Source: DATJFQ01 sp035492775
GTDB taxonomy: Bacteria > Acidobacteriota > Vicinamibacteria > Vicinamibacterales > 2-12-FULL-66-21
Assembly (NCBI GenBank): GCA_035492775.1
Contig: DATJIW010000075.1
Span: 62,001 to 126,000 of the forward strand
Reading direction: 5' to 3'
Length of the DNA: 64,000 nt
Program-made: the position numbers and the translations under genes
The notes under the pieces: generated by a model
Seen by the model: only the letters and a program-made list of their open reading frames with translations
Databases searched by the model: none
What the model was told of the DNA's origin: nothing
Part shown: positions 26,044 through 34,064 of the stretch, one piece after another
How the letters are laid out: each line of letters opens with the position of its first letter
How positions within the stretch are numbered: position 1 is the stretch's first letter

Positions 26044-27225
26044 TTACGGTCGCTCGACGGCGAGTGCGACGCCGTTGCCGCCGCCGAGACACAGCGACGC
26101 GATGCCGCGCTTCAGGCCGCGATGCCGCAGGGCGTAGAGCAACGTCGTCAGCACCCGCGCGCCGCTGGCGCCGATCGGATGGCCGAGGGCGACGGCACCA
26201 CCGTTGACGTTGACTTTCTGCGCGTCAATCCCGAGTTCTCCGAGCACGGCAACCAGTTGCACCGAGAACGCCTCGTTGATCTCGAACAGATCCACATCCG
26301 CGAGATTCCACCTGGCTTTAGCGGCGACCTTGCGAACGGCTTCGACGGGCGTCATCAGCACGAGCTTCGGCGGCAGGCCGCTCGTCGCCTGTGCGACGAT
26401 GCGCGCCATCGGTTGGACTCCCAACGCCGACGCCTTGTCGGCCCCCATCACGACGAGCGCCGCGGCGCCATCGTTGACCCCCGGCGCGTTGCCGGCAGTC
26501 ACCGTCCCTGTCTTGGAGAAGGCGGGCTTCAGTGCGGCGAGGGCGGCGAGGTTCGTATCTTCCCGGATCGCTTCGTCGCGATCGACGAGCAGCGGTGCCC
26601 CCTTCTTCTGCGGGACTTCGACCGGAACGATCTCGTCCTTGAACCGGCCCTCACGCGTCGCGGCTGCGGCCCTTCGATGGCTCTCGACCGCGTACTGGTC
26701 CTGCGCTTCGCGGCCGACGTGGTACGTCTCCGCGACGTGCTCGCCGGTCATGCCCATATGACACTGCTCGAACGAGCACCACAGCCCGTCGTTGATCATC
26801 GAATCCACGATGGTGCCGTTGCCCATACGCAAACCCTCGCGGACGCGCGAGAGGAGATACGGCGTGTTGCTCATCGACTCCATGCCGCCGGCGACGGCGA
26901 TATCGATATCACCTGTTGCGATGCCCTGCGCCGCCAGCATCACGGCCTTGAGTCCACTGCCGCATACCTTGTTGATCGTTACGGCCGCGACGTGGTCGGG
27001 GAGTCCACCGTTGAGCGCGGCCTGGCGCGCGGGGTTCTGTCCCTCGCCGGCCGTCACGACGTTCCCCATGATGCATTCGTCGATTGTCGAGGGGTCGATG
27101 CCGGCGCGACGGACCGCCTCCCGCACGGCGATCGCGCCAAGCTGGGGCGCCGTAAAGCCTTTCAACCCGCCGAGAAATTTGCCCGTGGCCGTCCGGGCGG
27201 CAGAAACAATTACCGCATCACGCAT
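26044..27225 (-). CDS. Acetyl-CoA acetyltransferase (thiolase)
   Basis: 393 residues. It condenses two acetyl-CoA or cleaves acetoacetyl-CoA. The nucleophile Cys88 is in NKVCGSGLKAV, His349 in GHPIGASGARV and the second active-site Cys379 in CLGGGNG. NEAFSVQ and GGMESMSNTPYLL are also present. The length and motifs match biosynthetic thiolase (AtoB/PhaA type). The ATG at 27225 was chosen because MRDAVIVSAARTATGKF is the standard N-terminus; the frame is open for 35 more codons upstream without homology. It forms an operon with the dehydrogenase downstream and possibly the DciA-like gene 25 nt upstream. Confidence 0.95.
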   Translation of the reverse strand: MRDAVIVSAARTATGKFLGGLKGFTAPQLGAIAVREAVRRAGIDPSTIDECIMGNVVTAGEGQNPARQAALNGGLPDHVAAVTINKVCGSGLKAVMLAAQGIATGDIDIAVAGGMESMSNTPYLLSRVREGLRMGNGTIVDSMINDGLWCSFEQCHMGMTGEHVAETYHVGREAQDQYAVESHRRAAAATREGRFKDEIVPVEVPQKKGAPLLVDRDEAIREDTNLAALAALKPAFSKTGTVTAGNAPGVNDGAAALVVMGADKASALGVQPMARIVAQATSGLPPKLVLMTPVEAVRKVAAKARWNLADVDLFEINEAFSVQLVAVLGELGIDAQKVNVNGGAVALGHPIGASGARVLTTLLYALRHRGLKRGIASLCLGGGNGVALAVERP

Positions 27226-27250
27226 ATGACCGGGATGTCCGTTCCTCTGA

Positions 27251-27538
27251 TTAGACTTCGCGCAGAACCGAGACGTCCCTGACCGTCTCGTTTCCCAGCA
27301 GCTGCTGGAGGCGCGCCAGCACCGTTCCACGATTCCTGTGGATTTCCTGCGCCCAGCGTTGATCGCGCGCGCGGACGGTCAGGACATGGCCGGCCAGCTC
27401 GACGCTGGTCGCGCGCGCGATGGCCGGACCGACGGCGACCGACCACGCAAACGCGGTGCGCTCCTTCGACGCTGGCTGGCGCCGAAGCAGCTCCGCGAGC
27501 ACGCTCGTCGTACACGACTGAAGCGATTGCACGATCAC
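27251..27538 (-). CDS. DUF721/DciA-like protein
   Basis: 95 residues, GTG start. The sequence has the DUF721 pattern: LLRRQPASKERTAFAWSVAVGPAIARATSVELAGHVLTVRARDQRWAQEIHRNRGTVLARLQQLLG, with the conserved W-x-x-x-V-G and W-x-x-E/Q-L. DciA proteins help load the replicative helicase in bacteria that lack DnaC. Short single-domain members like this one are common outside the model organisms, and the role here is inferred. It lies upstream of the thiolase on the same strand. The neighbouring DUF4412-like gene is divergent, 48 bp away. Confidence 0.75.
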   Translation of the reverse strand: MIVQSLQSCTTSVLAELLRRQPASKERTAFAWSVAVGPAIARATSVELAGHVLTVRARDQRWAQEIHRNRGTVLARLQQLLGNETVRDVSVLREV

Positions 27539-27586
27539 GCGATTGTAACAGGTGAGTGCGTATAATCGTTGGCCGGCGGAGGTGCC

Positions 27587-28384
27587 ATGAAATCACTGAC
27601 GGCAGGGCTGACGGCGGCAATGGTGAGCCTGGCCGCGAGCGTCGCGACCGGCGCAAACGGCGTCATCATCACGGCGAAGGCGGTGTCTGGCGGAACGACG
27701 GAGACGCATCAGATTCAGCTCGACGCGGATCATCTGCGGGCCGACACAGGAGACTCGAAGATGGTGATCTTCGACGGCGCGCGACAGGTGCTCGACATCA
27801 TCAACAAGGATCAGAAGACCTATCGCGAACTGACGAAAGCGGATGTCGATCGCCTCGGGGAACAGATGTCAGGTGCGATGGCGCAGATGCAGGCGCAGAT
27901 GGCGAACCTGCCGCCGGAACAGCGCGCCCGGATCGAGGCGATGATGAAAGGCCGCGGCGTGAACACCCCTGCAGGCGCCGCGTCGAAGCCCGAGTACCGG
28001 AAGGTCGGCACCGACAGGGTCGGGAAGTGGACCTGCGACAAGTACGACGTCTACGAGAACGGCCGGAAATCCGGCGACGTCTGCACCGCCAGTGCGTCGG
28101 CGCTGGGGCTCTCCGACAGCGACTTCGCCGTGACGAAGCAGATGCAGTCGTTTTTTGCTGCGCTGCTGAAATTCGTGCCTGCGGCGCAGGCAAATCAGAT
28201 GCTCACACTCCGCTCGTTCACGACGAACGGCCTGAACGGGATACCCGTGCGGCGGACGGAAACGAACGGAGACAGCATGGAACTGAGCGACATCGCCCGG
28301 CAGAACGTGCCGGATTCTGCGTTTCAGGTCCCTGCGGGATTTCAGAAGCAGCCGTTCATGACCGGCCGCGGCGCGGGTCGGTAA
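27587..28384 (+). CDS. Secreted DUF4412-like protein
   Basis: 265 residues. Residues 1-25 are a Sec signal peptide (MKSLTAGLTAAMVSLAASVATGANG). The mature part begins with VIITAKAVSGGTTETHQIQLDADHLRADTGDSKMVIFDGARQVLDIINKDQKTYREL, which has the beta-strand pattern of DUF4412/LolA-like exported proteins. A Met/Gln-rich helix (about 85-125) and a second beta half with WTCDKYDVYENGRKSGDVCTAS follow; two cysteines in that segment could form a disulfide. ATG 27587 follows GGAGGT. The GH92 gene starts 4 nt after its stop, so they are cotranscribed. The function is unknown. Confidence 0.75.
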   Translation: MKSLTAGLTAAMVSLAASVATGANGVIITAKAVSGGTTETHQIQLDADHLRADTGDSKMVIFDGARQVLDIINKDQKTYRELTKADVDRLGEQMSGAMAQMQAQMANLPPEQRARIEAMMKGRGVNTPAGAASKPEYRKVGTDRVGKWTCDKYDVYENGRKSGDVCTASASALGLSDSDFAVTKQMQSFFAALLKFVPAAQANQMLTLRSFTTNGLNGIPVRRTETNGDSMELSDIARQNVPDSAFQVPAGFQKQPFMTGRGAGR

Positions 28385-28388
28385 CCGG

Positions 28389-30869
28389 ATGACGCCGGGT
28401 TGGCGGAACGTCAGCGTCGTGGTGGCGCTGACGGCATCTTCGGTCGCATCGTCCGGAGCCCAGGGAGGCCGCGATCCCGCCGGGCTCGTCAATCCGCTCA
28501 TCGGCAGCGCGAACGGAGGGAACACGTTCCCGGGGGCCGTCGCGCCGTTCGGAATGCTGGCGTGGAGTCCCGAGGAGACGCGCGGCGATGCGACGCGCGC
28601 CGCCGCTCCCGGCGGCTATCAATACTCCATTACCCGCATTCGCGGGTTCAGTCTCACGCACCTCTCCGGCACGGGATGTCGCGGCGCGTCCGGCGACGTC
28701 CCCTTCATGCCGTACGTCGGCGCCGTATCATCGTCGCCATCGGCTGACACGAAGAACGCCGTGTTCGCCAGCGACTTTTCGCACGACAACGAGCACGCGT
28801 CACCGGGAGTCTATTCGGTGGCGCTCGCGTCGGGTGTGCGTGTTGAACTCAGCGCGACGCCGCGGACGGGTGCCGGCCGGTTCACGTATCCCGCCGGTCA
28901 GCCGGCGGCGATGCTGGTTCGGGTGTCGGACTCGGAAGTTGGTTCGAGCGATGCGAGCGTGACGATCGATCGCGCATCCCGCACGATCACCGGCTCGGTC
29001 ACGAGCGGCAACTTCTGCGGATATCTCAGCCCCGCCGGCCGCCACAGTTACTACACGCTGCATTTCGTCGCAACCTTCGATCGCGCGTTTGCATCGATCG
29101 GAACATGGGAAGACGCTGCGCTGCACGCGGGCTCGACTTCGGCGCGCGGCGGCACGACCTACGGCACGGACGGATATCCAGCGGCCCGCGCCGGCTCCGG
29201 CGCATACGTCACGTTCGCCCCGGGAACCAGTGTGGATGTTCGCGTCGGGATCTCGTATGTCAGTCTCGGGAACGCGCGCGCGAACCTTGCCTCCGAACAG
29301 CGGTCCGAACGCGCGTTCGAGAATGTCTCGGCCGACGCGAGGGAACGGTGGAACGAGATCCTGCGGCGCGTTGACGTCAGCGGCGGGGCCGCGAGTACAC
29401 GCCGTGTCTTCTATTCGGCGCTGTATCACTCGTTGCTGCACATGAACCTGTTCAGCGACTCGAACGGCGAGTATTACGGGTTCGACGGCCGGACCCACCG
29501 CGTGCGCGAACCGCAGCAGGCGCAATACGCGAACTTCTCCGGGTGGGACGTCTATCGATCTCAAGTCCAGCTCGTGACGCTGCTCGATCCGCAGGTCGGC
29601 AGCGACATGGCGCAGTCGTTATTGAACCAGGCGGAGCAGAACGGTGGCGTCTGGGACCGCTGGACGCACGATTCCGGCGCGACGGCCGTCATGGAGGGAG
29701 ACGCGTCGGCGTCGGCAGTCGGTTCCATCGCCGCGTTCGGCGGCACGAGCTTCGATATGAAAACCGCGCTCCAATCGCTCGTCCACGCGGCAACCGTCCC
29801 GACGCCCGGGGATCTGAGCGAAGAGGGCTGTCGCGTCATGTGCCGGGGTCAGCGTCCGTCGCTCGATCAGTGGCTCTCGATTCACTACATCGCGGCGACA
29901 TCACACGCCTGGGGCGGAGCGGGAGAAACGCTGGAGGATGCGACCGCCGATTTTGCCGTGTCCCAGCTCGCGGTTCGCGCCGGAGATACGGCAACGGAAC
30001 GGCAGTTCCTCGCACGCTCCGGTTACTGGCGGAACGTGTTCAATAAGTTACCAACGATCGTCGCATCGCGTGCGCGCGCCCGCGGACGCGGCGGCAGCGC
30101 TCCGGAGCCGGCACCGGCGGCTCCTCCCGAAAAGCCGCAACCCGGGGGATACGTGCAGGACCGTAATGCGGATGGCACATGGCCAGCGTTGGACCCCGCG
30201 TCGAGCGACGGCTTCGCCGAAGGCAGTTCGGTCCAATACACGTGGATGGTGCCGTTCGACCTGCGGGGCCTCATCGATGCGATGGGCGGCAACGACGCGG
30301 CCAACGGACGGCTTGACGCGTTTTTCCGCAAACCAGATGGGGCACGCGCCCTGACCAGGGCCGGCGGCCTGCACGCTGAGCTCGACAACGAGCCGTCGTT
30401 GGGCTCGCCTTTCGTCTACCTCTACACTGGACAACCGTCAAAGGCAGAGGAGATCGTTCGTGACGTGCAGACGACGCTCTGGAAGGATGCGCCAGATGGG
30501 ATCCCTGGCAACGACGATCTGGGCGAGATGTCCTCGTGGTTCGTCTGGACAGCGATAGGCCTCTACCCGGGCATTCCCGGCCGCGCGGAGCTGTTCGTGA
30601 CCACGCCGCTGTTCGACCGCATCGTCTTGCATCGCGCCGATGGCAAGACGATCACGATTGACGCTGCGGGCGCGACCGCCGCGGACGCGTCGTACGTGCA
30701 GGCGCTCGACGTCAACGGCCACGCGTCGAACCGCGCATGGCTGCCGGAGTCGTTCGTGCGTGACGGGGGTACGCTGCGCTTCAGGCTGGGAACTACGCGA
30801 TCAGGCACGTGGGCGGTCGCTGCAGGCGACGCCCCGCCGTCGTTTCCGCCAGGCTCGACAGGAGGATAA
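28389..30869 (+). CDS. GH92 family alpha-mannosidase, secreted
   Basis: 826 residues. After an N-terminal signal region (1-24) comes NPLIGSANGGNTFPGAVAPFGMLAWSPEE, the hallmark of GH92 calcium-dependent exo-alpha-mannosidases. The C-terminal (alpha/alpha)6 domain holds EGSSVQYTW, with Glu611 as probable acid, and GNDDLGEMSSW at 707-717, with Asp709/Asp710 in the base region. Residues around 560-585 (RARARGRGGSAPEPAPAAPPEK) form a Pro/Ala/Arg-rich insertion that looks like a linker. It should trim alpha-linked mannose from glycans outside the cytoplasm. It is coupled to the DUF4412-like gene by a 4-nt gap. Confidence 0.93.
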   Translation: MTPGWRNVSVVVALTASSVASSGAQGGRDPAGLVNPLIGSANGGNTFPGAVAPFGMLAWSPEETRGDATRAAAPGGYQYSITRIRGFSLTHLSGTGCRGASGDVPFMPYVGAVSSSPSADTKNAVFASDFSHDNEHASPGVYSVALASGVRVELSATPRTGAGRFTYPAGQPAAMLVRVSDSEVGSSDASVTIDRASRTITGSVTSGNFCGYLSPAGRHSYYTLHFVATFDRAFASIGTWEDAALHAGSTSARGGTTYGTDGYPAARAGSGAYVTFAPGTSVDVRVGISYVSLGNARANLASEQRSERAFENVSADARERWNEILRRVDVSGGAASTRRVFYSALYHSLLHMNLFSDSNGEYYGFDGRTHRVREPQQAQYANFSGWDVYRSQVQLVTLLDPQVGSDMAQSLLNQAEQNGGVWDRWTHDSGATAVMEGDASASAVGSIAAFGGTSFDMKTALQSLVHAATVPTPGDLSEEGCRVMCRGQRPSLDQWLSIHYIAATSHAWGGAGETLEDATADFAVSQLAVRAGDTATERQFLARSGYWRNVFNKLPTIVASRARARGRGGSAPEPAPAAPPEKPQPGGYVQDRNADGTWPALDPASSDGFAEGSSVQYTWMVPFDLRGLIDAMGGNDAANGRLDAFFRKPDGARALTRAGGLHAELDNEPSLGSPFVYLYTGQPSKAEEIVRDVQTTLWKDAPDGIPGNDDLGEMSSWFVWTAIGLYPGIPGRAELFVTTPLFDRIVLHRADGKTITIDAAGATAADASYVQALDVNGHASNRAWLPESFVRDGGTLRFRLGTTRSGTWAVAAGDAPPSFPPGSTGG

Positions 30870-30932
30870 AAGAGGTGGGAACGGCAGCGCGCTGCCATTC
30901 CCATTTGATGGAGCAACCGGTTTGTTGTGCGC

Positions 30933-31643
30933 CTACTTGCTCATCGAGAGCCCGCTGACGGTGCCCTCGGTGTTGTGCGCGAAGCGGATGCCATAGACGC
31001 CGTCGGTCGACTTCAGCTTGCCGTCGCCGACGGCTTCGCTCTTCGGATAGCTCGCGACCTGCGTGCCGTTGATCGAGCAGGTCACGTTATCGCCTTTCAC
31101 GGACATCGCGATTTCCTGCGTGACCGGTTGATCTTTGCCGGCCGCCTTGTGCACCGCATCGTTCGCCTGCGGCCGCCGTCCGCCGAGGGCGAACGCCGCC
31201 GGGCCGAATCCCCGGACGATGAACGTGCCGTTGCCATAGGCGGTGCAATAGAGATACGTGGCCTGCGGCGTGCCCATGTCGTTGCCGGCGATCACGATGC
31301 CATACGGATGCGGATGATCGTTGAGGTTCATGTACTTCGGCTCGGTGAACGTCGCTTTCACCGTGTAATCGCCGGACGCCTTGTTGGCGGGGTTCCAGTA
31401 CGTGATCGCGGGACCGGTGACGACGTGCAGATCGCTCCCCTTCATTTCGAGCTTGGCGTCGCTGACGCTCTGCCCCGATTCGGTCGGATCGACCATGCCC
31501 TGCCAGCCAGCTGCATGAATGCCGCCGCCTTCGACCTTGCGCGCGGTCTCCTGCATTTGGCCGTGCTGCATCTGCGCGTGCATGCCCGATGGAACGAGCA
31601 GCGCGAGCGCAATCGCGAACGTTGAACCGTACACCAGACGCAT
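30933..31643 (-). CDS. Secreted DUF1080-like (concanavalin-fold) protein
   Basis: 236 residues. I chose the second ATG (31643) because AAGGAG lies 7 nt before it, inside the coding frame of a longer alternative starting at 31658. The N-terminus (MRLVYGSTFAIALALLVPSGMHA) is a signal peptide. The mature part has the beta-sandwich pattern of the DUF1080/3-keto-disaccharide hydrolase-like fold: VVTGPAITYWNPANKASGDYTVKATFTEPKY, then YGIVIAGND and VKGDNVTCSINGTQVASY. It may bind or cleave a saccharide, but no catalytic residue can be assigned. It is convergent with the GH92 gene and lies 42 nt downstream of the acylase gene. Confidence 0.72.
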   Translation of the reverse strand: MRLVYGSTFAIALALLVPSGMHAQMQHGQMQETARKVEGGGIHAAGWQGMVDPTESGQSVSDAKLEMKGSDLHVVTGPAITYWNPANKASGDYTVKATFTEPKYMNLNDHPHPYGIVIAGNDMGTPQATYLYCTAYGNGTFIVRGFGPAAFALGGRRPQANDAVHKAAGKDQPVTQEIAMSVKGDNVTCSINGTQVASYPKSEAVGDGKLKSTDGVYGIRFAHNTEGTVSGLSMSK

Positions 31644-31685
31644 GCGGATCTCCTTCATAGTAAATGTGTCGTGCGGGGGTCTATC

Positions 31686-33848
31686 CTATCGCACCTCACC
31701 GGCCGTCTGCGAAGCCGCTTCTCCCGGGTGGTACGTGCGCTCCGCATGTGCTTCGACCTGCGGGCGATAGAAGTAGACCTCGCGCAAGTCTCCGCTCGCG
31801 TAGCGCGACGCCTGATCGTTGAAATGTATCGATGACGGGTCGCCGCTCACGCCGCCGGCCGTCACCGCGCGCGCGTGCACCTCGTCGCCGAACTCGATTG
31901 CGGCAACGAAACTGTTTCCGGTGTAGCCGTACATCTTCCTGGTATTGGGATAGCGCCGCGCACCGAACGACGCGAGCGAACCCCAGCGGGACGAGGTGAA
32001 GCCTACGGGGATGGACGCCTTCGAATCGTCCGCGTGTGGCGTGATGGCGTCGTCGAAACGCTGGAAGCGATTGATGTCGCCCCAGGCGGTGCGCCACGTC
32101 CCGAAGTCCTGCGTGAGCCGATTGGAGGCCCGCGCGAGCGCGTTCAGCAGATCCGCCGGCGACGCCCGATTGACGCGGTTGCCGATTGCTTCCCCCCAGT
32201 ACACCGCCAGCGAGGTCGGGATCGAGGAAGTCGACCAGCGATAGTCCCAGTGCCGCAGCGCCTCAATCGGCTGGGCCAGCTTCACCTTGAGGGCCGACCC
32301 TGCAGGCTCGGCGTCCCACGCCTCGAGCAGCGCCGGAAGGTGATCCGCAAACCAAGGCAGGTAGCTGTCGAAGCCCGTCGCGATCAGGGAATCGATCGTG
32401 TAGTCGGTCCGGCTGGGGAGCACACGAAGCGCGTGCTCGCCGCGCGCGCTCTCTTCGGTGCCACGATCGACGTAGGCGGGGTAATCATTCCGCTTCGGAC
32501 TGTTGTCAGGACCGGCGGCGGACCACGGCCAATTATTGGAGTTGTACAGCCACCCGTTGGGTGGGTTGAACACGTGCGGAGTCTCGTCGACAGACATCAG
32601 CCCGTGCCAGTCCGTGCCCGGGTCGCTGCCGTCAACGGGCTTGGTCCAGTCGAACTTCGGGTCGCGCTTCGGTATGAAGTTGGAGTGGAAGTAAGCGATG
32701 TTGCCGTCGGCATCGGCATAGACAGTATTGTTCGACGAATTGGTGTGCAGCTGCATCGTGTCCAGGAACGCCTTGTAGCTGCCCGCCTTCGTACGCGTGA
32801 ACGATTGTTTGATCGCGTTCACCGGGTCCTGCATCATCCGCACGCTGATCCACTTGCCGTCGGCCTGGCGCACGACCGGACCATGCTGGGTGAAATAGAG
32901 CCTGAAGGTCTTCTGCGCCATGCCATTGGCCGTCTTGTACGAAAGGACGACGTTGCGGGTCTTCATCGAGCGTTCCTCGCCGCCGTACTTGTAGTAGGCC
33001 GCGTTGCCCTTCTTGACGATCGTCTCGGCATATTCGTCGATGTTGTCGACGCCGCTCGACGTGTGCATCCAGCCCGCACGATCGTTGAAGCCCTGATAGA
33101 CGAAGAACTGTCCCCACGTGATGGCGCCGTACGCGTTCAGACCTTCGCCGCTCACCATCTGCGCCTCTTCCCGGAAGAAGAACGACGTGTGCGGATTGAT
33201 ATAGAGCAGGGCGTGATGGTTCTTCTCAATTGCCGGTGAAATAGCGATTCCGTTGGACCCCGTGGGTTCGACGTAACCATCGTCGCGCGGCGGAGCCGGC
33301 GGCGGCAGGGCGCCGGGATAGAACGCGGCGAGCTGCGTCAGGTTCACACGCTCGATATCGGGCCCGATGCTGCCGTCGCTGAAGCTGAGCGGCATCCACG
33401 GTTCGAAATGGGTGATGACGCGCGGCTTCACCGACGGGTGCGTCGCCAGGAAGAAATTCAGGCCGTCGGCCCACGCCTGCATCAGCGTCTTCAGCCACGG
33501 TTGCGCCCGCTCGTATTTCGCCTTCAAATCATCGGCGTCGTTGATCAGCCGATAGCGCAAATCGTTGTAGATCGATCGCTCTCCCTCGGCCTCGGCCAGC
33601 CGCCCCAGAGAGATGAGGTAATTGGTCTCCACGCGATTGAAGTCGTCTTCGGCCTGCGCATAGATCACACCAAACACGGCATCGGCATCGGTTGTCCCAT
33701 ACACGTGGGGCACGCCCCAGGTGTCGCGGATGATCGTGATGCGCTGCGCCTGCGCTTCCCACCGGCTGCGATCCGCGGTGGTCTCCTGCGCCGCTGCCGT
33801 CAGCGGAAGAGAACACGCCAGAGCGACGAGAATCGTCAGCTGTTTCAT
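31686..33848 (-). CDS. Penicillin acylase family (Ntn-hydrolase) protein, secreted
   Basis: 720 residues. A signal peptide (1-20) precedes the alpha chain, which contains ITIIRDTWGVPHVYGTTDADAVFGVIYAQAEDDF (38-70), the classic start of the family. Self-cleavage should occur before Ser198 in TGSNGIAISP, which then acts as the N-terminal nucleophile of the beta chain. HTSSGVDNIDEY and NWPWSAAGPDNSP match later family blocks. Members hydrolyse amide bonds of acyl-homoserine lactones, beta-lactams or other N-acyl compounds; the substrate here is open. The family usually has Trp where Ile201 stands (SNGW), so specificity may be unusual. Confidence 0.9.
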   Translation of the reverse strand: MKQLTILVALACSLPLTAAAQETTADRSRWEAQAQRITIIRDTWGVPHVYGTTDADAVFGVIYAQAEDDFNRVETNYLISLGRLAEAEGERSIYNDLRYRLINDADDLKAKYERAQPWLKTLMQAWADGLNFFLATHPSVKPRVITHFEPWMPLSFSDGSIGPDIERVNLTQLAAFYPGALPPPAPPRDDGYVEPTGSNGIAISPAIEKNHHALLYINPHTSFFFREEAQMVSGEGLNAYGAITWGQFFVYQGFNDRAGWMHTSSGVDNIDEYAETIVKKGNAAYYKYGGEERSMKTRNVVLSYKTANGMAQKTFRLYFTQHGPVVRQADGKWISVRMMQDPVNAIKQSFTRTKAGSYKAFLDTMQLHTNSSNNTVYADADGNIAYFHSNFIPKRDPKFDWTKPVDGSDPGTDWHGLMSVDETPHVFNPPNGWLYNSNNWPWSAAGPDNSPKRNDYPAYVDRGTEESARGEHALRVLPSRTDYTIDSLIATGFDSYLPWFADHLPALLEAWDAEPAGSALKVKLAQPIEALRHWDYRWSTSSIPTSLAVYWGEAIGNRVNRASPADLLNALARASNRLTQDFGTWRTAWGDINRFQRFDDAITPHADDSKASIPVGFTSSRWGSLASFGARRYPNTRKMYGYTGNSFVAAIEFGDEVHARAVTAGGVSGDPSSIHFNDQASRYASGDLREVYFYRPQVEAHAERTYHPGEAASQTAGEVR

Positions 33849-34064
33849 GCGGCTGATGATAGTGCACCGGGAGTATGGATGGAAACGGCGAAGAGGCCGG
33901 CGGCGTAGTGAAAAGCAGGTGGTCGGGATGCGTCTTCGAATCGCCCGCGCGCTTGCCCCGTCAGTCGTCTCGTCGTCGCCGCGGCGCTCCTTTAGTGCTC
34001 TCCGGTCCGCTGCACGCGAACGACCGCGTCATCACCGCGATGGCCCACTGAGCGCCGGCGAAGA

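Noticed and set aside
26122..27282. Plus-strand frame of 386 codons opposite the thiolase
   Set aside because: Antisense to a complete thiolase with all catalytic motifs.
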